Shown: positions 1-5,822, numbered from the stretch's first letter. The stretch: DNA of 5,868 nucleotides from an uncultured bacterium (GCA_947071365.1 CAMTFT010000131.1:1-5868), one strand, 5' to 3'. Notes: a model not told the origin generated them from the letters alone. Translations and numbers: made by a program.

Positions 1-1
1 C

Positions 2-418
2 ACCCCGACGGGGAACTGGCATATCCACCTGGTAATCAATGACCTTCCGGACGCGAACGTGATCGCAATCATGAAAAAGGCATGGCCGTACGGAAAAGTA
101 AAAGACCCGCAGCAGCTATATGAGAAAGGCGAACTGCACGATCTGGCTGACTACATCACCAAGGATGAAAAGACAAAAAAGGAATATGTCAACAATCCGG
201 AGACCCTTGACCATAAAGTGACGGAAGCAAGCTATTCTACATCCCGGAACATGCCGCTACCGGAGCCAAAGGTAGACATATTAAAACGATGGCCCAAAGA
301 GCCGCGTGTGAAGGAAGGATTTTATATTGACAAAGAGTCCCTGTTCGAAGGGATCAACCGGTATACCGGACATATGTACCGGCATTACACGATGATAAGA
401 ACGGTGAGGAGGTGTTGA
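2..418 (+). CDS. Rolling-circle replication initiator-like protein (HUH endonuclease), 5' partial
   Basis: The reading frame is open from the left edge, so only the last 138 residues are present and the true start lies upstream; the internal GTG at 59 and ATG at 71 are not credible starts because coding sense continues before them. Residues 6-13 read WHIHLVIN, the two-histidine HUH metal-binding motif (H7, H9) preceded by a Gly-Asn-Trp turn. About 40 residues later comes DYITK (Y51, K54), which fits the YxxK motif whose tyrosine attacks and covalently holds DNA in HUH enzymes. This pairing and spacing is typical of rolling-circle Rep proteins and phage replication-associated proteins. By family, it would nick one strand at an origin and start strand-displacement synthesis in the cytoplasm. 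The remaining C-terminal part (about residues 65-138) is Lys/Arg-rich with no motif I recognise. The ribosome site of the next gene lies inside its last codons. A relaxase or transposase of the HUH class is the main alternative. Confidence 0.72.
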   Translation, partial: TPTGNWHIHLVINDLPDANVIAIMKKAWPYGKVKDPQQLYEKGELHDLADYITKDEKTKKEYVNNPETLDHKVTEASYSTSRNMPLPEPKVDILKRWPKEPRVKEGFYIDKESLFEGINRYTGHMYRHYTMIRTVRRC

Positions 419-419
419 A

Positions 420-857
420 ATGCAGACAGTACATATCTACGTAGAAACAGACAGCACATCCCCACGCAGTGCGGCCCGCATGACAGGTTATGTGCTGGAA
501 TATAAAAAGCAGTCCGGAGAGACAAAAACAATCGAAGGCTTTAGTAAAAAAATGGGGACTTACCACAGGGCGATCCTCCTTGCCATGGAGGATGCGTTGA
601 AACGGATGATACGGCCCTGTGAGCTGCACATCCATACACAGGACGAATATGTCCTTAACTCGATTGACAAATACCTACATATCTGGGCCGCAAACGGGTA
701 TCGGAACAAAAAAGGCGATCTGGTCAAAAATCATTTTGAATGGGGCAGGATCTGGGAGCTGCTACAGGGACATCTGATCGTGATAGAAGCAGGGATGCAC
801 AGCCGGTATTCCGATATGGTTACTCAGATGCGCGAAAAAACGCGGGAGATTCAGTGA
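420..857 (+). CDS. RNase H-fold protein with altered catalytic residues
   Basis: A 145-residue protein that follows the RNase HI layout: a first beta strand (VHIYVET, residues 4-10), a second strand (GYVLEY, 23-28), a helix with AILLAMEDALKRM (51-63), then CELHIHTQDEYVLNSI (67-82), W89, a VKN-x3-W segment (102-108) and a C-terminal SDM (131-133). This order matches E. coli RNase HI well. The catalytic positions do not: by my hand alignment D10 becomes E9, E48 becomes I52, D70 becomes Q74 (with D75 next to it), and only D134 is kept as D132. It may therefore bind RNA-DNA hybrids or other nucleic acid without normal cleavage, or use shifted acidic residues. The start at ATG 420 is set by GAGGAGG at 406-412, seven bases upstream; the gene begins one base after the stop of the replication protein, so the two are probably co-translated. 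Fold assignment is fairly secure, activity is not. Confidence 0.62.
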   Translation: MQTVHIYVETDSTSPRSAARMTGYVLEYKKQSGETKTIEGFSKKMGTYHRAILLAMEDALKRMIRPCELHIHTQDEYVLNSIDKYLHIWAANGYRNKKGDLVKNHFEWGRIWELLQGHLIVIEAGMHSRYSDMVTQMREKTREIQ

Positions 858-894
858 GTACCTGAATAAAACGCGGTTTCAGAAGGGAGGAAAA

Positions 895-1146
895 ATGATA
901 GATAAAGTTGCAAAAAGCGTAGCAGAAATAGACCTCAGCAAATTGACGTATCCGGTAATTTACATATACCAAAGCAGCGGGGAATATCCGGGCTGCTATG
1001 TAGCGAGGCTATTTGACGTGGACAAGCCGACAAATGTGGTTTTGGTAAATGAGTGCTTAGATGCGTTACAGCAGGACATAGAGAAAAACACAGATATGCT
1101 TTTTATGCCAGACAATTACAGGGAATTTATTGGCGAATGGATATAG
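895..1146 (+). CDS. Small phage/element protein of unknown function (83 aa)
   Basis: I do not recognise a characterised family. The protein is 83 residues and acidic overall. It has a hydrophobic beta-rich stretch (YPVIYIYQ, residues 19-26), a second one (GCYVARLFDV, 33-42, followed by DKPTN), then VVLVNECLDAL leading into a helix, and ends with a tryptophan-containing tail (EFIGEWI). The pattern of strand, YVARLFD-like strand, KPTN turn and helix recalls short uncharacterised proteins often seen in prophages of Firmicutes, but I can name no function. It has no signal peptide, membrane segment or cysteine cluster. The start is well supported: GGGAGG at 885-890 sits four bases before ATG 895. 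The 37-base gap before it is the largest in the window and shows no clear promoter or terminator. It lies directly upstream of the SSB gene, with the SSB ribosome site starting inside its stop codon. Confidence 0.6.
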   Translation: MIDKVAKSVAEIDLSKLTYPVIYIYQSSGEYPGCYVARLFDVDKPTNVVLVNECLDALQQDIEKNTDMLFMPDNYREFIGEWI

Positions 1147-1155
1147 GAGGATGAC

Positions 1156-1590
1156 ATGAACAAAGTAATTTTGATGGGAAGGCTCACCCGGGAGCCGGAG
1201 GTACGTTATTCTGCGGGTGATAACTCTACGGAAATCGCAAGGTACACGCTGGCAGTAGACCGCAGATTCCGCCGCGAGGGCGAACAGACCGCAGACTTTA
1301 TCAGCTGCGTAGCCTTTGGCAGGGCTGCGGAGTTTGCGGAGAAATACCTACAGAGGGGCATAAAGATCGTAGTGACTGGACGTATCCAGACCGGCAGCTA
1401 CACGAACCGGGATGGACAGAAGATATACACGACGGATGTGATCGTGGAAGACCAGGAATTTGCCGAGAGCAAATCAGCGAACGAATTAAGAGGAAGCAGG
1501 GAAAACAACACACGGCAGCAGGCAACGACCGGATCAGATGGATTCATGAACATTCCGGAGGGAATCGATGAAGAGCTGCCGTTCTCGTAA
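1156..1590 (+). CDS. ssb: Single-stranded DNA-binding protein
   Basis: A 144-residue SSB. The N-terminal OB fold spans about residues 1-103 and opens with MNKVILMGRLTREPEVRY, the hallmark start of bacterial SSBs. It continues with the IARYTLAVDRRF strand, the DFISCVAFGRAAEFAEKY segment (47-64) carrying aromatic DNA-stacking positions, and the KIVVTGRIQTGSYTNRDGQK strand-turn. Residues 104-136 form a polar linker, and the tail is acidic (DEELPFS, 138-144), resembling the DDDIPF tip that binds partner proteins; here a serine follows the usual terminal phenylalanine. The protein coats single strands and recruits replication and repair partners in the cytoplasm. AGGAGG at 1145-1150, overlapping the upstream stop, lies five bases before ATG 1156. 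Its place behind an HUH initiator fits a replicon that makes single-stranded intermediates. This is most likely an element-borne copy rather than the host housekeeping gene, since no rpsF or rpsR flanks it. Confidence 0.95.
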   Translation: MNKVILMGRLTREPEVRYSAGDNSTEIARYTLAVDRRFRREGEQTADFISCVAFGRAAEFAEKYLQRGIKIVVTGRIQTGSYTNRDGQKIYTTDVIVEDQEFAESKSANELRGSRENNTRQQATTGSDGFMNIPEGIDEELPFS

Positions 1591-1601
1591 GGAGGAATAC
1601 G

Positions 1602-2234
1602 ATGTTTTTAAAGACAGCAGGATTTAAAAAATTAATCAAGGAAGCTTACAAAGGCAGCGGCCTGCGAATTGGCAATACAGGGGGGACAATTTATCTGTCG
1701 GGAGGTTACTGGATAATAGAGATAAAGAACGGCCAGATCCCAAAACAGAAATTGGCTGCCATTATCGAACTGATCGGAGAGATACCGGAGGTCGGGATTG
1801 CTTTTGCTGCAACAAAGGACGGACAGCAATTTGAGCTACAACAAAATGACCTGTACAACGCAATCGAAAATGCCTGGAAAGCCTGGAACAATGGATATGA
1901 CATGGAAGTGACAAAGGCCATAATAGAAAATAAACACGGGACAAAAGAGAGGGTACTGCAGCATAAGGAAACAGGAACCATCTGCCTTATTAACGAAAAA
2001 TTCATTGAGATGATCGACAACAAAGAGATAGATGAACGGAGCGGCCACACAGAAGCAGATGGGCCGGTATGCGGCAGGCTTCCGGGGGTATTCTGGATGA
2101 ATAACGCCATGGCCCTGCATGTGCTGCCGATGCAGGACGATGAATCAATAAAGCTGGTCAGACACTTGGAAGGAATAGAGATCAATGCAAAATCAGATGA
2201 AATTTCCGAAGGCGAAAACAAAGAAGAAACGTAA
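1602..2234 (+). CDS. Uncharacterised accessory-element protein (210 aa)
   Basis: I do not recognise this 210-residue protein. It opens with a basic helix (FLKTAGFKKLIKEAYKGSG) followed by a Gly-rich turn and hydrophobic strands (GGTIYLSGGYWIIEI, residues 27-41). A helix follows (KLAAIIELIGEIP, 50-62), then another strand (GIAFAAT) and a Trp/Tyr-rich stretch (AIENAWKAWNNGY, 87-99). The second half (about 100-190) looks alpha/beta with VCGRLPGVFWMNN (156-168) as its most distinctive segment, and the protein ends in an acidic tail (SDEISEGENKEE, 198-209). No enzyme motif, zinc site, membrane helix or signal peptide is visible. AAGGAGG at 1589-1595, starting at the SSB stop codon, lies six bases before ATG 1602. 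The last 50 bases overlap the start of the HNH-like gene in another frame, which suggests coupled expression. Position right after SSB hints at a replication or recombination accessory role, but that is inference only. Confidence 0.72.
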   Translation: MFLKTAGFKKLIKEAYKGSGLRIGNTGGTIYLSGGYWIIEIKNGQIPKQKLAAIIELIGEIPEVGIAFAATKDGQQFELQQNDLYNAIENAWKAWNNGYDMEVTKAIIENKHGTKERVLQHKETGTICLINEKFIEMIDNKEIDERSGHTEADGPVCGRLPGVFWMNNAMALHVLPMQDDESIKLVRHLEGIEINAKSDEISEGENKEET

Positions 2235-2571
2235 GACCCACAAAAAGAGTATCCTACACCCAAAAGACGGGACATGCTACCTTTGCATACGGCTGCACAA
2301 TGATTACCGCTATCACAGTGTCCTCCACGAGCATCACATTTTCGGAGGGCCAAACCGGTCGGCCTCAGAAGCAGAGGGACTGAAAGCCTACCTCTGCCCT
2401 GCACATCATGAATTCGGCCCGGAGGCAGTACATAACAACATCAGCAATATGCGCCTGTTGCAGCAGGATGCTCAGAAAGCCTATGAAAAGACGCATACCC
2501 GTCAGGAATTTATGGATCTGATCGGCTGGAACTATCTGGATGAAGAGAAAGGAGCAGAACAGGATGTTTGA
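2185..2571 (+). CDS. HNH-nuclease-like zinc-finger protein, Lys-rich N-terminus
   Basis: A 128-residue protein with a strongly basic N-terminus (residues 6-21, mostly Lys/Arg/Thr) likely to contact nucleic acid. A metal-binding core follows: C31-x2-C34, then HEHHIFGG (48-55), then C71-x2-HH (74-75) and a further H83. Paired cysteines, a His-rich strand and a closing C-x2-HH are typical of treble-clef HNH proteins of phages (compare YbcO or DUF968-type nucleases), where the first HH pair holds the catalytic histidine. The C-terminal helix (QDAQKAYEKTHTRQEFM) is followed by GWNYL. It probably cuts or processes branched or single-stranded DNA, but a pure zinc-binding role cannot be excluded. ATG 2185 is preferred over ATG 2197 because GGAAGG lies upstream at 2168-2173, although the 11-base spacing is long. 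It overlaps the previous gene by 50 bases and the next by 8. Confidence 0.68.
   Translation: MQNQMKFPKAKTKKKRKTHKKSILHPKDGTCYLCIRLHNDYRYHSVLHEHHIFGGPNRSASEAEGLKAYLCPAHHEFGPEAVHNNISNMRLLQQDAQKAYEKTHTRQEFMDLIGWNYLDEEKGAEQDV
2551..2554 (+). promoter_or_regulatory. Ribosome site deciding the start of the PcfK-like gene
   Basis: GGAG (within AAAGGAG, 2548-2554) lies nine bases before ATG 2564. A longer frame could begin at ATG 2540, but nothing resembling a ribosome site stands at the right distance before that codon, and the extra eight residues (MKRKEQNR) are simply the out-of-frame reading of the HNH-like gene's tail. The site is inside the HNH-like coding region, so the two proteins are probably translationally coupled. 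Confidence 0.7.
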
Positions 2572-3055
2572 GAAATTCGGGGAATTTAATTCCTACAATG
2601 AGATCAACGAGCTGGCGGAAAACCTGTTTAACGAAGGCGACATAGAAAGCATCCGTACGCTGGCAGAAGAGAACGGGTTGCCGGGCGAGGCTGTTGATCT
2701 ATACATAAATGGGGAGTTGCCGGTGCTGTGCGACCCGATGGCCGCTGCACTGGGAAAACTGGAAGTGGAAGCGGCTGCACTGAAACCGAAAGAGATCATG
2801 TCAGACTGGCTGGAATACATTAAAGGCCAGTGTATGGAGAATGAAATCCTGGCTTTTCAGGCCCGGAAAAAAGGAAAGAGCTTAAAAGGCTGCATTGCGG
2901 CCCTGTTATCCTGGTCATTCAAGAACCAACAGGCAGTGGACAAAGACATCATAAAGGAAGCAGGCGTGTCAGCCGGTAAGGTCACTCTGGGGATTCCAGG
3001 CATGGCAAGGGCAAAGAAGATTATCACAGACTATTACATGCGAGGCACGAAATGA
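2564..3055 (+). CDS. PcfK-like / Cas9 inhibitor AcrIIA9-family protein
   Basis: A 163-residue protein. The N-terminal part (about 9-58) is acidic and helical, with the pattern FNSYNEINELAENLFNEGD and then AEENGLPGEAVDLYING and a CDP motif (56-58). The C-terminal part (about 77-160) matches what I recall of the PcfK domain: a YIK-x2-C helix (85-90), a second helix (NEILAFQARKKGKSLKGCIAALL), and an ending in AKKIITDYYM (150-159). PcfK is encoded next to PcfJ on the conjugative plasmid pCF10 and on many phages and integrative elements, and the same family includes the anti-CRISPR AcrIIA9, which blocks Cas9. Immediate coupling to the PcfJ-like gene (ATGA overlap) supports the assignment. Whether this copy inhibits Cas9, or serves replication or transfer, cannot be read from sequence. 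Family membership rests on memory of patterns, not on a search. Confidence 0.6.
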   Translation: MFEKFGEFNSYNEINELAENLFNEGDIESIRTLAEENGLPGEAVDLYINGELPVLCDPMAAALGKLEVEAAALKPKEIMSDWLEYIKGQCMENEILAFQARKKGKSLKGCIAALLSWSFKNQQAVDKDIIKEAGVSAGKVTLGIPGMARAKKIITDYYMRGTK

Positions 3056-4992
3056 TGAAACGGACAAAATTATTGAAAAGCGCACCTTGCGCGGCCCCAC
3101 AGAAAAGCAGTGAGCAAGATGTTATAGCAGTAAGCCAGATCGTTGAGGCGGATGGAGAAAGTGCTTTGGAGATCAGCCTGTTTTATATGGGCGAGCTCAG
3201 AGGCCGGTATTTTGCAGATGAGGACAATCACAATGCATGGGTGGATGGAAAGTGGTACACCTGCAGATTGAAGAACGTAGCCAGGCTGTGCAAAGATATG
3301 TCTCCCCTGAAAAATGATTATTACTACCTGGGGGATGAAGTGAAATGGAATTCTAACGAGGACAAAGAAAGGGCGCGGGATTTTCTGGACACATGGAGCC
3401 TGGACAGCTATGAGGAGAACCTGAACGGAAAGAAACGGCAGCAGGCAGCCCAGCGAAAAATTGAAAGAATTGGGCGACAGATGGCAGATATACCGTGTGT
3501 GCCGGATGAGGCAGAGGAATGGCTGGAGCAGACAATCTTCCCGGGCCATATCCTGTTTATCAAGAAAGGAAAAAAACGGACTACATATAGCTGTACCGCT
3601 TGCGGATGTAGCGGCTGGAAAAAGAAAGGGTGGAAACACGGAGAAAAGACGGTGTGTCCGAAGTGCGGCCAGCCTGTGACGGTAAACAGCCGGCAGCAGG
3701 AAAAGACCAGAAAAGCCCCGGTTGTGATATTGCAGCAATATGGCCAGAAATGGGTGGAACGTCAATTCAGTGCAGTCTGCAAATGGACAGCGGAGGAGAA
3801 AACCATCCAGTTGTTTGAACAGTGTAGGGCCATCATCCCAAAAGGGGAGTGTTGGGGCAAGGTATGGTATGGGCTCCTGCCGGAGGCAGATGAGTTTGAA
3901 CAGGATTTCTGGGACAAGAACCCGCTAAATAAACGTTTTCTGTCATCGTACCTCTATCCGGGCAACCTGCAGGAAGTATTGAAGTATGGAGACCTGGAGC
4001 GGAGCGGTATGGACACCCTGGCAAACAAGGGGGAGAAATTCAATGTAAATAAGTTTATAACCACATTCCGCAAGAGACCTTATATGGAATATCTGGCAAA
4101 AGCAGGTTTAAGCCGCCTGGTGGCGGATATAGTAGACATCTATGGATGGTGGGGGAATCCGGGCACAATCCGCACTCACGAGCAGAGCCTGCCGGAAGTA
4201 CTGCAGCTGGATGGAAACAGAGTGAACCGGATGAAACAGATAAACGGAGGACTCTGCGCGCTGGAGTGGCTGCAATATGAGGAGGCTATGGCAATTAAAA
4301 TCTCTCAGGAATCACTGGAGTATTTGCAGAGCAAAAAAGTGTCAGTGTCTGACTGCAAGGATATCCTGATAGAGCTGAAGAGCGTCAACAGGATGGTCAA
4401 CTACATGAAAAAACAGCATACAGCACCAAACAAGCTGACAATAACCTGGAGGGATTATCTCCGCATGGCAAAGGATGAGGGAATGGACACCTCAGATGAT
4501 ATCGTGAGATTCCCCAAAGACCTCAGAGCACGCCATAACTATCTGGTGGAATTGGGAAATAAACGGAAAGAAGCGGAACGCTTGAAAGGATACGCAAAAC
4601 TGGATAAACAGATCCGGGAAAGGCTGCCAGAGGCAGCGCGGTATTTCTGGGAGAATGATGAGTACATGATTGTTCCGGCAGGAACCTGTGAGGAGCTGAT
4701 GACGGAGGGCCGCACCCTCCATCATTGTGTAGGCAAAGATGACCACTACATGAAAAAAATGGCAGCAGGCACCAGCTGGATCCTTTTTCTCCGGAAAAAA
4801 GAGGATCCGGGAAAAGCCTACTATACAGTGGAGATTGACATGAAAGATGACCGGGTCATGCAGTATTACTCGGAGTTTGACCGGCAGCCCGATAGAGAAA
4901 TCATCAGAAAGGTACTGGATAAATTCAAACGAAGTATAAAACGCGGACGGCAGCAGGCACGTATTCAGGCACCTGTGGCAGCCATAGCGTAA
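3052..4992 (+). CDS. PcfJ-like protein with zinc ribbon and PcfJ domain
   Basis: A 646-residue protein. After about 100 residues of no clear family comes a basic coiled-looking region (125-145). A zinc ribbon follows: C181-x2-C184-x-C186, then C202-P-x-C205-G, about 16 residues apart. The middle (about 220-500) is helical and Trp/Tyr-rich. The C-terminal PcfJ domain (about 535-625) carries R554-TLHHCVG (555-561), a FLRK strand (579-582), YTVEI (591-595) and a QYY strand (604-606), then a basic tail. The HHC and the downstream glutamate E594 are the most enzyme-like residues, though no reaction is established for the family. By family, PcfJ occurs with PcfK on conjugative plasmids, phages and integrative elements. 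The start at ATG 3052 overlaps the upstream TGA by four bases, with GAGG at 3042-3045; the adjacent ATG 3055 is an alternative. Length and both ends appear complete. Confidence 0.82.
   Translation: MMKRTKLLKSAPCAAPQKSSEQDVIAVSQIVEADGESALEISLFYMGELRGRYFADEDNHNAWVDGKWYTCRLKNVARLCKDMSPLKNDYYYLGDEVKWNSNEDKERARDFLDTWSLDSYEENLNGKKRQQAAQRKIERIGRQMADIPCVPDEAEEWLEQTIFPGHILFIKKGKKRTTYSCTACGCSGWKKKGWKHGEKTVCPKCGQPVTVNSRQQEKTRKAPVVILQQYGQKWVERQFSAVCKWTAEEKTIQLFEQCRAIIPKGECWGKVWYGLLPEADEFEQDFWDKNPLNKRFLSSYLYPGNLQEVLKYGDLERSGMDTLANKGEKFNVNKFITTFRKRPYMEYLAKAGLSRLVADIVDIYGWWGNPGTIRTHEQSLPEVLQLDGNRVNRMKQINGGLCALEWLQYEEAMAIKISQESLEYLQSKKVSVSDCKDILIELKSVNRMVNYMKKQHTAPNKLTITWRDYLRMAKDEGMDTSDDIVRFPKDLRARHNYLVELGNKRKEAERLKGYAKLDKQIRERLPEAARYFWENDEYMIVPAGTCEELMTEGRTLHHCVGKDDHYMKKMAAGTSWILFLRKKEDPGKAYYTVEIDMKDDRVMQYYSEFDRQPDREIIRKVLDKFKRSIKRGRQQARIQAPVAAIA
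4778..4808 (+). repeat. Inverted repeat inside the PcfJ-domain coding region
   Basis: Bases 4778-4788 pair with 4798-4808 (GGATCCTTTTT against AAAAGAGGATCC-side bases) to give an 11-base-pair stem with one G-U pair and a nine-base loop. Both outer ends are GGATCC. It encodes part of the FLRKKEDP segment, carries no downstream T-tract and so is not an intrinsic terminator. It may be a chance product of the codons used. Confidence 0.45.
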
Positions 4993-5001
4993 GGAGGATA
5001 A

Positions 5002-5349
5002 ATGGTAGAGGATTACCAGATACAGATACGGACAGGCCGGGCAGAGGGAACCGGACACTATGAAATTACAAGGCGGGGAACCAGGAAGGAAATCACAAAA
5101 TTTGTGGAGAGATACCAGACACCGGCAGGCACTTTTCTGCCGGATGACTGGAAGAAAAAGGCCCGGGAGGCTATTGAAACGGAGGGAGAAAAGGAACTCC
5201 TGGAAAGTATAAAAGAATACTGCAGAGCACATTGCGCATGGCTGCATAAAGAAAAAGAGATTGAGGAGCATGCTATAAACTGCCTGTGTAGCCGGGCGTA
5301 TAGGCATTGGGAAGATTTTGAAAGCACAGAAACAATTATATGGATGTGA
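5002..5349 (+). CDS. Uncharacterised small protein with Cys/His-rich C-terminal half (115 aa)
   Basis: I do not recognise this 115-residue protein. The N-terminal part looks beta-rich (DYQIQIRTGRAEGTGHYEITR, then EITKFVERY) with a turn at TPAGTFLPDDW (40-50). The remainder looks helical and highly charged (KKKAREAIETEGEKELLESIKEY). Cysteines at 74, 78, 94 and 96, with histidines at 77, 82 and 90, could form a metal site, but the spacing matches no named zinc finger I know. There is no signal peptide or membrane segment. AGGAGG at 4992-4997, overlapping the PcfJ-like stop codon, lies four bases before ATG 5002, so the start is well placed. The gene sits nine bases after PcfJ and eleven before the next gene, clearly in the same transcription unit; a role linked to that module is inference. 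Confidence 0.65.
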   Translation: MVEDYQIQIRTGRAEGTGHYEITRRGTRKEITKFVERYQTPAGTFLPDDWKKKAREAIETEGEKELLESIKEYCRAHCAWLHKEKEIEEHAINCLCSRAYRHWEDFESTETIIWM

Positions 5350-5360
5350 GGAGGTAAAAG

Positions 5361-5822
5361 ATGGAATATGTGCAGATGACACTGGGTGACTGGGCGCAGA
5401 TGAAACAGAAGTTAAAGCAGGAGCTCCTCGGTGTAAAGCAGAGCTTTGTGCGGATCGGCTACGCACTGCGGACGATTGATGACCAGAAGCTTTACGAACG
5501 GGACGGATATAAGAGCATTGCAGAATTTGCCAAAGCAGAGTATGGGCTGGAGGCGTCCACTGTGAGCCGTTTCATATCAATTAACAAAGAATATTCTATT
5601 GACGGATATTCCGAGCACCTCCGGCCGGAGTATATGGATCTGAGCCGCAGCCAGCTGGAAGAGATGCTGAAGCTGCCGGAAGCTGACCGGGTGATGGTGC
5701 AGCCCGAGACGCCGCGGGAGGATATCAGGGAACTGAAACGCTTTAACAGGGAGGCGCCGGAGGCTGGCGTAGCGGATGACCTTCTGCAACTGGTCGGGAA
5801 TTTTTTGAGTGATAACCAGGAG
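5361..5822 (+). CDS. Helical protein with helix-turn-helix-like segment, 3' partial
   Basis: The frame is open from ATG 5361 to the end of genuine sequence at 5822 (154 residues), so the C-terminus is missing. GAGGAGG at 5348-5354 lies six bases before the start. The protein looks almost wholly helical. A helix (about 14-40, ending FVRIGYALRTI) is followed by YERDGYKSIAEFAKAEYG (45-62) and EASTVSRFISINKEYS (64-79), which reads like a helix-turn-helix recognition unit. Then come YMDLSRSQLEEMLKLPE (91-107) and a TPREDIRELKRFNRE helix (117-131). The arrangement resembles the DNA-binding half of plasmid or phage ParB/KorB- or DUF3102-type proteins, but I cannot assign it to one. DNA binding, perhaps in partition, replication control or regulation, is inference. 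The frame continues into adapter sequence after 5822, adding the false residues LSLIHISEPTRR and more; these must not be counted. Confidence 0.72.

Noticed and set aside
59..73. GTG 59 or ATG 71 as the start of the first gene
   Set aside because: The same frame is open to the window edge and encodes the conserved HIH motif before these codons, so the gene is 5' truncated.
858..894. Possible promoter or terminator in the largest intergenic gap
   Set aside because: No -35/-10 pair with proper spacing and no stem followed by Ts; the segment only holds the ribosome site of the next gene.
1706..2404. A 232-residue minus-strand open frame
   Set aside because: Antisense to the 210-residue and HNH-like genes, Ser/Cys-rich, no domain; a shadow of coding bias.
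2540..2563. Longer start for the PcfK-like gene at ATG 2540
   Set aside because: No ribosome site at a workable distance; GGAG at 2551-2554 clearly serves ATG 2564.
3070..3765. A 231-residue minus-strand open frame
   Set aside because: Antisense to the PcfJ-like gene, whose zinc ribbon is encoded in the same bases; no domain or convincing ribosome site.
5122..5143. Inverted repeat CCGGCAG / CTGCCGG with an 8-base loop
   Set aside because: Only seven pairs, wholly inside a coding region and without a T-tract; likely chance.
4492..5466. A 324-residue minus-strand open frame
   Set aside because: It lies antisense across three well-supported + strand genes, is rich in Cys, Phe, Ser and Pro as antisense frames of purine-rich genes are, and has no recognisable domain.
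5619..5630. 12-base perfect palindrome CTCCGGCCGGAG
   Set aside because: Single copy inside a coding region, and composed of common Leu-Arg-Pro-Glu codons; no sign of an operator or array.
1..5822. CRISPR array, tRNA, rRNA or insertion sequence
   Set aside because: No regularly spaced repeats, no tRNA-like cloverleaf, no rRNA sequence and no transposase or terminal inverted repeats were seen on either strand.
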